This document shows positions 17,609 through 27,900 of a stretch of 64,000 nucleotides of DNA, piece by piece. Both the position numbers and the translations under genes were made by a program. The notes under the pieces were generated by a model, which saw only the letters and a program-made list of their open reading frames with translations, did no database searches and was not told the DNA's origin. How positions within the stretch are numbered: position 1 is the first letter of the stretch; the number at the start of each line of letters is the position of its first letter. Source of the DNA: Acidimicrobiales bacterium (GTDB lineage Bacteria; Actinomycetota; Acidimicrobiia; Acidimicrobiales; Iamiaceae); NCBI GenBank assembly GCA_035630295.1, contig DASQKY010000042.1:310001-374000 (forward strand), read 5' to 3'.

Positions 17609-17767
17609 CCGACCCCACCGCCGGGACACCCCGTCGAGGTGAGCGGCGCAGGACGGGCCGGGGTCAGGTCGGCGTGGGTGGGCACCGCCAACAGGGCCGA
17701 CGCGTCGGGGCACCCCCTCGGCGCTCCCGGTGCGGGGGCGCGATGGGCGGGGGCGGGGGGGCTGGGC

Positions 17768-17773
17768 TAGCAA
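17768..17773 (+). promoter_or_regulatory. -10 element (TAGCAA) for the DNA ligase gene
   Basis: TAGCAA ends 6 nt before GTG 17780. The last base is not the preferred T, so this is a weaker match than the others. Confidence 0.4.
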
Positions 17774-17779
17774 GCGGGG

Positions 17780-18757
17780 GTGGCCCGGGACGACGAGAGC
17801 GGACCGGTGGCGCCCGGTGCGCCGCCCCGGTGGCTGGAGCCGATGGCCGCCACCCTGGCCCGCGACGACCGGGTCCCGGACGGGGACTGGCAGGTGGAGC
17901 GCAAGCTCGACGGCGTGCGGGTCGTCGCCTACGTGGTGGGGGGCGAGGTCCGCCTCCTGTCCCGCAACCGCATCCACCAGGAGGACGTCTACCCCGAGGT
18001 GGTGGACGCCCTGGAGGACCTGGCCATCGACGCCGTGGTCGACGGGGAGGTGGTGGCCTTCGACGGCGGCGTGTCCAGCTTCGAGCGACTCCAGCAGCGG
18101 ATGCACGTGCACGACGAGGCCCGGTCCCGGCGGTCGCGGGTGAAGGTGACCTACGTGGCCTTCGACCTCCTGTGGTTGGGCGACCAGGACGTGCGTGCCC
18201 TGCCGCTGTCCTCGCGGCGGGAGCTCCTGGAACAGGTGCTGGACCCCGGCCACGTCGTGACCCTGTCGGACCTGCTCGACGGTGACCCGGACACAGCCCG
18301 GGCCCGGGCCGTCGAGGAGGGCTGGGAGGGGCTCATCGTCAAGCGGCGAGCCAGCGCCTACCAGGGGCGCCGCAGCCGCGACTGGCTCAAGCTGAAGCTC
18401 GTCCGCCAGCAGGAGATGGTGGTGGTGGGCTTCACCGAGCCCACCGGTGGGCGACCGGCCCTCGGTGCCCTGCTGGTCGGCTACCACGAGGACGGCCGCC
18501 TCCGCTACGGCGGCAAGGTCGGCACCGGCTTCAGCCACCCCACCCTCGTGGCCCTGCGGGCCCGGCTCGACCCGCTGGAGATCGATGCCCCGCCGGTGCC
18601 CGACCCGCCCCGTGAGCCCACGGCCCACTGGGTGCGGCCCGAGCTGGTGGCCCAGGTCGGCTTCGGCGAGTGGAGCCGGGCCGGTCGGCTGCGCCACCCC
18701 CGCTACCTCGGCCTGCGGGCCGACAAGAACCCCGCCGACGTCGTCCGGGAGGGCTGA
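17780..18757 (+). CDS. ATP-dependent DNA ligase (LigC/LigD-ligase type)
   Basis: 325 residues, GTG start. The nucleotidyltransferase motifs are present in order: motif I ERKLDGVR with the adenylated Lys K42, SRNR (motif Ia), VDGEVVAFD (motif III), EGLIVKR (motif IV) and DWLKLK (motif V). An OB-fold domain follows (GALLVGYHEDGRLRYGGKVGTGF). Size and lack of polymerase or nuclease domains place it with the stand-alone LigC-like ligases of actinobacteria, used in nonhomologous end joining or base-excision repair. No Ku or primase gene is adjacent. The gene stands alone after a 171-base gap. Confidence 0.92.
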   Translation: MARDDESGPVAPGAPPRWLEPMAATLARDDRVPDGDWQVERKLDGVRVVAYVVGGEVRLLSRNRIHQEDVYPEVVDALEDLAIDAVVDGEVVAFDGGVSSFERLQQRMHVHDEARSRRSRVKVTYVAFDLLWLGDQDVRALPLSSRRELLEQVLDPGHVVTLSDLLDGDPDTARARAVEEGWEGLIVKRRASAYQGRRSRDWLKLKLVRQQEMVVVGFTEPTGGRPALGALLVGYHEDGRLRYGGKVGTGFSHPTLVALRARLDPLEIDAPPVPDPPREPTAHWVRPELVAQVGFGEWSRAGRLRHPRYLGLRADKNPADVVREG

Positions 18758-18797
18758 GCTCCGGGCGCCCGCGTCCGGCGCGACCAGGCGGTGTCGG

Positions 18798-19691
18798 TCA
18801 GGGCCGGGCCAGGCCCAGGGCCGCGGACAGGTCCCGCCAGGCGGCGGCGGGGACGTCGGTGGTGCCGTCGACGACCTGGATGCAGACGTGGTCGGCGCCG
18901 GCGTCGTGGTGGGCCTGCACCCGGGCCAGGACGGTGTCCATGTCGCCCCAGGCCACGACGGTGTCGACCAGCCGGTCGCTGCCCGCCCCGGCGAAGTCTT
19001 CGTCGGTCAGCGTGGGGTCGAGGCGGCGCAGGTTGCCGGCGTAGTTGGGCAGGCCGGTGTAGATCTTGGTGTGGGTGCGGGCCTTCTCCCGGGCCCGGGT
19101 GGGGTCCGTCTCCAGCACCACGGCCTGCTCGACGGCCAGCAGTGGCCCCTCGCCCAGGACGGCCCGGGCCGCCGCGGTGTGCTCGGGCGGGACGAAGTAG
19201 GGGTGGGCGCCGGCGGCCCGGTCCCGGGCCAGCGCCAGCATGCGGGGCCCGAGGGCGGCCAGCACCCGTTGGGGGGCGACGGGCGGGCGGGCGGCCAGGA
19301 ACAGGGCGTCGTCCATGGTGTCGAGGTAGGCCCGCATGGCCGAGTAGGGCCGGGTGTAGTCGTGGCCCCGCACCCCCTCGACCATGGGCTGGTGGCTCAC
19401 GCCCAGGCCGAGCAGGAAGCGGTCGGGGTGGGCCTCGGTGAGGGTCTGGTGGGCGGCGGCCGCGGCCATGGGGTCGCGGGCCCAGATGGAGGCGATGCCG
19501 GTGGCCACCACGATGTCGGTCCCGCCCCGGAGGAGGAGGGAGGCGTGGGTGAAGGCCTCGCGGCCCACCGCCTCGGGGACCCACACCGCCCCGAACCCCA
19601 GCTCGTCCAGCTCGTCCACGTGCTCGACGGACCGGGCCGAGGGCACCAGGTCGAGCTGGAAGGTCCAGATGCCGTACCGACCGATGTCCAT
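18798..19691 (-). CDS. LLM-class (F420-dependent type) oxidoreductase
   Basis: 297 residues from ATG 19691. The luciferase-like TIM barrel is recognisable from the N-terminal strand and helix (MDIGRYGIWTFQLD, ELDELGFGAVWVPE), VATGIASIWARDP, HPDRFLLGLGVSH, and the AGADHVCIQ strand near the end. This is the actinobacterial TIGR03620-like branch, generally thought to use coenzyme F420, but no cofactor-specific residue can be proven by eye. Substrate unknown. A TACGGT box 6 nt before the ATG indicates a leaderless transcript, divergent from the tetR operon at 19867. Confidence 0.88.
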   Translation of the reverse strand: MDIGRYGIWTFQLDLVPSARSVEHVDELDELGFGAVWVPEAVGREAFTHASLLLRGGTDIVVATGIASIWARDPMAAAAAHQTLTEAHPDRFLLGLGVSHQPMVEGVRGHDYTRPYSAMRAYLDTMDDALFLAARPPVAPQRVLAALGPRMLALARDRAAGAHPYFVPPEHTAAARAVLGEGPLLAVEQAVVLETDPTRAREKARTHTKIYTGLPNYAGNLRRLDPTLTDEDFAGAGSDRLVDTVVAWGDMDTVLARVQAHHDAGADHVCIQVVDGTTDVPAAAWRDLSAALGLARP

Positions 19692-19697
19692 GGCCCG

Positions 19698-19703
19698 ACC
19701 GTA
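19698..19703 (-). promoter_or_regulatory. -10 element (TACGGT) for the LLM oxidoreductase gene
   Basis: Minus-strand TACGGT ends 6 nt before the ATG at 19691. Confidence 0.55.
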
Positions 19704-19830
19704 CCGGCGGGATCGGCGCCGGGGTCCGGCGTGCCTCGGGGTCCACGCCGGGGTCGGGCGGGCCGGCGGGGTCGACGCCCAGGTCAGGTGGCGCCGGTGG
19801 GGCCGAAGCCGAGGTCCGACGTACCGGGGG

Positions 19831-19859
19831 TTGACGCCGGGAGCCGATCGTCGTACGTT
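19831..19859 (+). promoter_or_regulatory. tetR operon promoter (TTGACG-17-TACGTT)
   Basis: -35 TTGACG at 19831-19836 and -10 TACGTT at 19854-19859 with a 17-nt spacer. The predicted transcription start falls on the GTG at 19867, 7 nt after the -10, so the message should be leaderless. Confidence 0.75.
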
Positions 19860-19883
19860 TTCCGACGTGCCTTCGGAAAACGT
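19855..19883 (+). promoter_or_regulatory. Autoregulatory operator over the tetR start
   Basis: Perfect inverted repeat with 11-bp arms, ACGTTTTCCGA and TCGGAAAACGT, separated by 7 bases. It covers most of the -10 box, the transcription start and the first codons of the TetR gene, the arrangement expected for autorepression. Confidence 0.75.
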
Positions 19884-20679
19884 CGAGATGTCGCCCCTCC
19901 AGGGTGACCGCCGGACCCGGAAGCGGGCCGCCCGCCGCGACGCCCTCCTGGTCCTGGCCGCCGACCTGGTCGAGCGCGACGGTCCCGACGCGCTGACCAT
20001 GGCCGCCCTGGCCGAGGCGGCCGACTACGCCCCGGCCTCCCTCTACACCTACTTCCCGTCCCGGTCGGCCCTCCTGGCCGCCCTGCAGCAGGAGGCCCTC
20101 ACCGTGCTGGGCCGGGTGGCCGAGGAGCACCTCGTGGCCTGGGACCGGGCCCTGGCCGAGACGGGGGCCGACGAGGCCGATGCCGCCCTGGCCCGCCTGC
20201 TGGCCTTCTCCCGCCTGTTCCTCACCGCTCCCGAGCACCACGCCCGGGAGTTCCACCTCCAGCAGCAGATGCTCGTCACCCGGGGCGTGGCCGAGACCGC
20301 GGACGTGGTCGAGGTGGTGCCGGTGGCCATGGCGGTGCTGGCCCTGCCCCGCCAGCTGCTGGCCGCCGCCGTCGAGGCCGGCGCCCTCGCCCCCCACGAC
20401 CCGGTGGCCGACCCCCTCGACCACCCCCTGGAGGGCGCCCTGCTGCGCACCTTCGCCTGGATCGTGGCCCTCAACGGCGCCCTCATGGTCGACGGCATCG
20501 CCGCCGGCCTGCCCACCACCGGCGCCCTGCTCGGTGAGGAGATCACCGACTCCCTGCTGCGGGGCTGGGGGGCCGACGGGGCCGCCCTGGCCCGGGCCCG
20601 CGCCCTGGCCTCCTCCCTGCCCGTCGCCCTCGCTCCCTCCCGTCCCGGCCTCTCCGGCCCGACCCTGGACTCACCATGA
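19867..20679 (+). CDS. TetR family transcriptional regulator
   Basis: 270 residues from GTG 19867, chosen because the -10 box lies 7 nt upstream. The helix-turn-helix is at about residues 20-65 (TRKRAARRDALLVLAADLV...LTMAALAEAADYAPASLYTYF). The ligand-binding part is longer than the usual 130 residues. It is translationally coupled (ATGA) to a fatty acid hydroxylase-like gene, so it probably represses its own operon through the inverted repeat over its start and responds to a lipid-like ligand; the ligand is inference. Confidence 0.9.
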   Translation: MPSENVEMSPLQGDRRTRKRAARRDALLVLAADLVERDGPDALTMAALAEAADYAPASLYTYFPSRSALLAALQQEALTVLGRVAEEHLVAWDRALAETGADEADAALARLLAFSRLFLTAPEHHAREFHLQQQMLVTRGVAETADVVEVVPVAMAVLALPRQLLAAAVEAGALAPHDPVADPLDHPLEGALLRTFAWIVALNGALMVDGIAAGLPTTGALLGEEITDSLLRGWGADGAALARARALASSLPVALAPSRPGLSGPTLDSP

Positions 20680-21305
20680 CCTTCCTCGCTGTCGCCCTCG
20701 CCTTCCCCGTCGGGTGGTCCCTGTGGACCCTCGCCGAGTACGTGCTCCACCGCTTCGCCATGCACCACCTGCACGGCAAGGGGATCATGAGCCGCGAGCA
20801 CCTGGAGCACCACGTCACCGCCGGCTGGTCCTTCGACGTGAACCACATCCTGAGCTGGACCGGCATGCTGCTGGTGGGCGCCGTGCTGTGGGCCCCCCTG
20901 GGCTGGCTGGTGGCCGGCCCGGCCGTGGGCGTGACCGTGGCCGTGGGCTGGGCCTTCGGCTACTTCTTCTACGAGTACCAGCACGCCACCTCGCACCTGC
21001 GGCCGCCCTCCAACCGCTACCAGCGCCTGATCCGCCGGCACCACTTCCACCACCACTTCGGCACCCCGATGGCCAACCACGGCGTCTCGCTCCCCCTGTG
21101 GGACCGGGTCTTCGGCACCTACGAGCGCCCCGAGAAGGTGCGGGTGCCCCGCCGCCTGGCCCTGTCGTGGCTGGTCGACGAGGCCGGTGAGGTCCGCCCC
21201 GAGTTCCGGGACGACTACGTCCTGGTCGGCGAGCGGGACATGACCGACCGCCTGGCCAAGATCGACCGGGCCCGGGCCTTCGCCTCCCTCGCTCCGGTCG
21301 ATTGA
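20676..21305 (+). CDS. Fatty acid hydroxylase/sterol desaturase family membrane protein
   Basis: 209 residues; ATG overlaps the tetR stop (ATGA). Diiron His motifs typical of the superfamily are present: HRFAMHH (H25, H30, H31), HLEHH (H42, H45, H46), HATSH, and RHHFHHHFG. Four hydrophobic segments place it in the membrane. Family members hydroxylate or desaturate lipids, sterols or carotenoids with O2. The substrate is not evident. It is probably co-regulated with, and controlled by, the upstream TetR protein. Confidence 0.85.
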   Translation: MTFLAVALAFPVGWSLWTLAEYVLHRFAMHHLHGKGIMSREHLEHHVTAGWSFDVNHILSWTGMLLVGAVLWAPLGWLVAGPAVGVTVAVGWAFGYFFYEYQHATSHLRPPSNRYQRLIRRHHFHHHFGTPMANHGVSLPLWDRVFGTYERPEKVRVPRRLALSWLVDEAGEVRPEFRDDYVLVGERDMTDRLAKIDRARAFASLAPVD

Positions 21306-21414
21306 CCGGAGCCGCCCGGGCCCGGTCTCTGTCGGCACGGAGAGCGGTGGAGCGACAGGAAATCGCCCGCTCGTGGTGAACTAGGGCGCCGGGGGCGCGC
21401 ACGGAGGGACGCCG

Positions 21415-22902
21415 ATGATCGAAGCCGAGCAGGCGGAGCACGACGCCGCCGCGCCTTCCGGCGCCGCCGCCGTGGACGCCTCCCCGACCGGCCCCCTGGT
21501 GGCCGATCTGGTGGCGTCGCTCGGCACCGGAGGGGGCGACGCCGTCTTCGGGGACCTCAACGACCTCGTCGTGGTGGTCGGTCCCGACCTGCGGGTCGAG
21601 TACGCCAACGCGGTGGCCGAGCACGTGCTGGGCCGCTCCCGGGCCCGCCTGGTGGGCCGGCGCGTGACCGAGCTGCTCCACCCGGCGGACGTGGAGCGGG
21701 CCCTCCACGCCGGGCGACGGGCGGGCACCGCGGCGGCCCCGCCGGCCGTGCCGGCCGTGTTCCGGATGCGGCACGGCGACGGCTCGTGGCGGTCGGTCCA
21801 GATCACCACCGGGCGCCTGGGGGGCCCGGGCCGGGAGTGGACGGTGGTCGTCGGCCGCCTGGACGAGGACCAGGCCGTGCAGCGCCGCATCACCGACCTC
21901 CTGACCGAGGGGGCGTCGGTGGACCGGGTCGTGGACCTGATCCCCTCCTTCGGCGGGTGGCGGTTCCCCGAGCTGCCCTTCGCGGTGGCCATCGACGGCC
22001 TGCAACTGGCCCGCCAGGTGGTCGGCGGCCCGGTGGCCCAGGAGTTGTTCCGGGTGCTGATGCCGGGGGAACCGTGGGCGCGCTCGCCCCGCCCGGACGA
22101 CGCTCGCGGCGTACACGTGGGCGAGCCGGTCCGGGGCACGGTGGCCGAGCTGGACGGCGTGGGCCGGGCCGTGGCCGTCGAGCGCGGGATGTCGCAGTGG
22201 GTGCTCGTGCCGGTGCGGGCCGCCGACGGGGTGACCGGGGCAGTGGTGGTGGGCTGGACCCACCCGACCGGCCCGGCCCTGTCCGCGGTGGAGGACTGCG
22301 TGCGGTCGATGGCCCGCTCCACCGCCCTGGTGCTGGAGTGGCACCTCCAGCGCACAGCCCTGGAGCGCGCCGCGACGAGCGACCCGCTGACCGGCGTGGC
22401 CAACCGGGGCCACGTCCTGTCCGGGCTGCACGACGCCCTGGCCCGCGGCGACGGCCCCGTCGCCGTCCTCCACCTCGACCTGGACCGGTTCAAGGCCGTG
22501 AACGGCACCTGGGGCCACACCGTGGGCGACGCCGTGCTGGTCGAGGTGGCGCGCCGGGTGTCCTCCGTGCTCCGGCCCGGCGACCTGCTGGGCCGCGTCG
22601 GGAGCGACGAGCTGGTCGTGGTGTGCGCCGGCGTCGATGCCCGCCCCGCAGCCGACCAGCTGGCCGCCGCCGTCATCGACGCCATGGCCCGGCCCGTGAC
22701 GGTGGCCGAGGCCGTCGTCGAGGTGGGGGTGAGCATCGGGGTGGCCATCGCCGATCGGGTCGGCGGCCCGGTGGCCGTCGACGACCTGCTGGCCCGGGCC
22801 GACACCGCCCTCTCCATGGCCAAGGGGTCCGGTGGGGGCCGGGTGGTGGTCACCTCCAGCCGGGGTGGCCTCGACCAGCGTGAGCCGCCCGCCGGCCCCT
22901 GA
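21415..22902 (+). CDS. PAS-GGDEF protein with variant active-site motif
   Basis: 495 residues; ATG with GGAGGG upstream. A PAS domain (about 40-145; VVVGPDLRVEYANAVAEHVLG) is followed by a middle region and a GGDEF domain (about 320-485; DPLTGVANRGHVL, LDLDRFKAVNGTWGH). The signature is GSDEL (396-400) instead of GG(D/E)EF. The metal-binding Asp and the Glu are kept, and an RxxD inhibitory site (R387-D390) sits 5 residues upstream as in active enzymes. Cyclic-di-GMP synthesis is therefore possible but uncertain; it could be a nucleotide sensor. No EAL domain is nearby. The gene converges on leuA. Confidence 0.88.
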   Translation: MIEAEQAEHDAAAPSGAAAVDASPTGPLVADLVASLGTGGGDAVFGDLNDLVVVVGPDLRVEYANAVAEHVLGRSRARLVGRRVTELLHPADVERALHAGRRAGTAAAPPAVPAVFRMRHGDGSWRSVQITTGRLGGPGREWTVVVGRLDEDQAVQRRITDLLTEGASVDRVVDLIPSFGGWRFPELPFAVAIDGLQLARQVVGGPVAQELFRVLMPGEPWARSPRPDDARGVHVGEPVRGTVAELDGVGRAVAVERGMSQWVLVPVRAADGVTGAVVVGWTHPTGPALSAVEDCVRSMARSTALVLEWHLQRTALERAATSDPLTGVANRGHVLSGLHDALARGDGPVAVLHLDLDRFKAVNGTWGHTVGDAVLVEVARRVSSVLRPGDLLGRVGSDELVVVCAGVDARPAADQLAAAVIDAMARPVTVAEAVVEVGVSIGVAIADRVGGPVAVDDLLARADTALSMAKGSGGGRVVVTSSRGGLDQREPPAGP

Positions 22903-22917
22903 CGCCGGTCGACGCGG

Positions 22918-24724
<1,807 letters not shown>

Positions 24725-24751
24725 GACGAGACGCCTATGTGGGGCGCTCGC
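24725..24751 (-). promoter_or_regulatory. leuA leader hairpin (pause/antiterminator candidate)
   Basis: Minus-strand GGCGAGCGCC can pair with GGCGTCTCGTC through a 7-base loop, with one bulge and one G-U pair. It begins immediately after the leader peptide stop codon, where ribosome position would decide whether it forms. Confidence 0.5.
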
Positions 24752-24787
24752 CTACATGAGCAGGAGGAGGGTGGTGGCCGTCTGCAT
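24752..24787 (-). CDS. leuA leader peptide MQTATTLLLLM
   Basis: ATG 24787 to TAG 24752 encodes 11 residues with four consecutive leucine codons (CTC CTC CTG CTC). It is followed by a hairpin, then by an intrinsic terminator, then by leuA. Low charged tRNA-Leu would stall the ribosome on the Leu codons and favour read-through into leuA. Ribosome-mediated attenuation of leuA is known in actinobacteria. A -10-like GAAGGT ends 7 nt before the ATG, so the peptide is probably translated from a leaderless mRNA. Confidence 0.85.
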   Translation of the reverse strand: MQTATTLLLLM

Positions 24788-24794
24788 CCCGAGC

Positions 24795-24824
24795 ACCTTC
24801 CCCCCCGGCACGCCCCCTTGTCAA
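24795..24824 (-). promoter_or_regulatory. leuA promoter (TTGACA-18-GAAGGT)
   Basis: Minus-strand TTGACA (24824-24819) is a perfect -35. After 18 nt comes GAAGGT (24800-24795), a weak -10. The leader peptide ATG follows 7 nt later. The rest of the gap up to the helicase-nuclease stop at 24937 shows no other gene. Confidence 0.6.
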
Positions 24825-24920
24825 GGGCTGGGCCGGCACCGGGCGGGTCGGGTCGGGGACGTGACGGCCGGCCGGGCCTGCCCTTGGACGTGGCGGCCTG
24901 GCGGGCCCTCCTCCGGGGGA

Positions 24921-24941
24921 CCTGACCGGGCCGCGGTCAGG
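24921..24941 (-). terminator. Hairpin at the end of the AddA-like gene
   Basis: CCTGACC and GGTCAGG pair across a 7-base loop, overlapping the stop codon of the helicase-nuclease gene. There is no clear U-run, so termination is possible rather than certain. Confidence 0.4.
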
Positions 24942-27900
24942 CCAGCTCCAGGGCGGTGCCGGCCCGCACGGCCGCCTCCACCTCGGCCACCGCCGCGGCC
25001 AGGTCGTCGAGGTGGCGCTCGACGGCGCCGTCGGGGGTGAGGAAGCAGAACGTCACCCGCACCACGGGCTCGGCCGTGGCCCGGGCCACGGCCAGGGCGT
25101 AGGACGCCCCCTGGCGGCGGTAGCCGTCGACCCGCCGGTCCAGCTCGGCCGGCTCGGCCGTGCCGGCCGTCTTGTAGTCGACCACCACCAGCCCGTCGGG
25201 CCCCCGGTACAGGAGGTCGACGTAGCCCTCGAGCAGGCGGTCCTCGTCGCCCACGGGCGTGCAGGCGAAGATCTCGCGCCAGTGGGGGCGGGCGGCCGCC
25301 TCCCGCACCGACGGCGACCCCAGGGCCCGCCCCACCAGCTCCTGCACGGTGGCGGCCCGGTCGGGCACGGCCTCGGCCTGGCACTGGGCCGCCACCGCGG
25401 CGGCCACCGCCGGGTCGTCGGGGGCGGCGTCGAGGGGCACGGTCTGGAGGACGCCGTGCACCGCCCGGCCCACCGCCGTGCCGTAGCGGCCCTTCAGCCA
25501 GGGGGGCCGGTCCAGGTCGCCGGGCCGCTTGCGCAGGCCGGCGTCGGCCCCGTCGGGCGCCCGGTCGAGGTCGGGGGGGCGGGGTGGCCCGGAGAAGTCC
25601 AGGGCCAGCTGCCCCTCCGGCCCGGCCGGTGGGGGCGGGGCGGGCTCGTCCTCGGGCCCTGCCGGCTCGGGCGGCTCCACCTCGGGCCCGCCCTCCTCGG
25701 TCAGGGCGGTGGCCGACACGGTGGTGGGCCGGCCGGCGGCGGCCAGGGCGGCCTGGTGCTCGGCCCGCCAGGTGGCGAACGGGGCCGGCGGGGCCACCGG
25801 GGGGGCGGCCGGAGGGGTCGGCGGGGCGGGCCCGTCCCCGGCGGCGTCGGGCAGCCGGGCCAAGCGCTCGCCCATGCCGTCGACCAGGATCTCGGCGTTG
25901 GTCCGGGACGCCGGCGACGACGGGGGCCGCTTCCGCCCGGCCCGGTGGAGGGAGACCACCAGGTGGTCGCGGGCCCGGGTGGCCGCCACGTACAGGAGGC
26001 GGACCCGTTCGTCGAAGCCCATCTGCTCGTCCAGAGGGCGGCTGGCCGTGAACTCCGGGGTCTCGGCGTGCTTGCCCAGGTAGTAGGCCACGCCGCCCTC
26101 GGGGGGGAACCGGGCGTCGCCGGCCCGGGGCCCGGAGCCGGGGGTGGACGAGAGGCCCGACACGATGGTGATGGGGAACTCCAGGCCCTTGGCCGCGTGG
26201 ATGGTCATGATCCGCACCGCGTCGTCGTCGGTCTCGGGCAGGACGGCCTCGGCCACCCGGGCCCCCTCCACGGTCTGGTGCCCGATCCACCCCAGGTAGT
26301 CGCGCAGGTTGCCGCCGGTGGCGTCGGACCAGGCCCGGGCCTGGTCGATGACGAAGCGGAGGCGCCGCCACACGTCGCGGGGGCGACCCTCGGCGAAGGC
26401 CAGCTCCAGGGCCCGCCGGTGGCGGGCGACGTCCTCCAGCAGGGCCGAGGGGCTGAGCCAGGCCCGGCGGTCGTGCCAGTGGGCCAGGGCGGCCAGGCCG
26501 GCGGCCACCGGGTCGTCGTCGGGCACGGTGTCGGGTTGGGGGCCCAGGTAGCCCCAGTGCCCGCCCCGCTCGACCTTGAAGCGGAACAGGTCGTCGTCGC
26601 CGCAGCCGAACAGGGGGGTGCGCAGGGCCGAGACGATGCGCAGGTGGTCGGTGGGGTCGGCCACGGCCCGGGCCACCATGAGCAGGTCGCGCACGGCCCG
26701 GGTGGCGTAGACGAGCGAGCTGGCCTCGGCCCGGTAGGCGATGCCGGCCTCGGTCAGGGCGTCCTCCAGGTAGGGGAGCGAGGTCCGGGCCGGCACCAGG
26801 ATGGTGACGTCGCCCAGGGTGGCGTCCCGCCACCCGCCCCGCCGGTCGTCGACCTGCCAGCGCTCGGCCATGGCCCGCCGCACCGTGGCCACCACGTCGG
26901 CCGCCTCGGCGGTGCGCACCGCCCCGGAGCGGGTGCCGGGCTCGTGGGCGGCACGCCCCAGCACGGCCACCGCCGGGCCCACCGGCGGGTCGGGGCGGAC
27001 GGCGTCGAGGGGGGTGTAGGCGGGCTGGGACGGCACCAGCAGGTCGTGGGCCGGCACCTCGTCGAGGAGCTCGGAGAAGGTGGTGTTGACCCAGTCGATG
27101 ATCCCGGCGCCGGTGCGGAAGTTGGCGGTGAGGGAGACCGGGCCCTCGGGCCGGGGGGCGAAGCGGTCGGCGGCGGCCAGGAACAGGGCCACGTCGGCCC
27201 GGCGGAAGCGGTAGATGGACTGCTTGGGGTCGCCCACCACGAACAGGCGGCCGGGCGCCACCTCCACCTCGTCCCAGGGGGCGGACCCGGCGGCCTCCGA
27301 GCCCGGCTCGGCGGCGGCTATGCGCACCGCCAGCTCGATCTGGATGGGGTCGGTGTCCTGGAACTCGTCGAGGAGCAGGCGCTGGTAGCGCTGGTGCAGG
27401 GCGGTTCGCACCCGGGCTCCGTGGACCGGGTCGCGCAGCAGCGAGCGGGCCATGACCAGCAGGTCGTGGAACTCCAGCTGGCCGGCGCGGCGCCGCTCGT
27501 CGGCCGAGGCCAGGGTGAAGGCCCGGATGGCCGAGCCCAGGTGGTGGGCGCACTCGGTCGCCACCCCGGCCAGGGCGGTGTCGATGGCCTCGCCCGCCTC
27601 GGCCAGGTCGGCCTTCACGCGCGCCACCGGAACGGACCAGCTGCCGGCCCGGCCGCCCCGGCACCGGAAGCTGGGCAGGTTGGCCTCGCGGGCGGCCCGG
27701 AGCGCCTCCAGGGCCGCCAGCTCGTCGGACGCGTCGCGCACCCCCCGGAGCCACTCGGCCACCTGGCCCAGCCGCTCGGCCAGGAGGTCGGTGGGGTCGT
27801 GGCACAGCTCGACCTGCCGGCAGGCGGTGTCGACGCGGTCGAGCACGGCCTCCAGCCGGTCGGTGACCGGGCCCGGGGCCTCGGCGTGCGCGGGCACCCG

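Noticed and set aside
14771-18697. Long minus-strand open frame opposite copZ-copA and the DNA ligase
   Set aside because: Shadow of the real plus-strand genes; His/Gly/Pro-rich low-complexity translation without domains.
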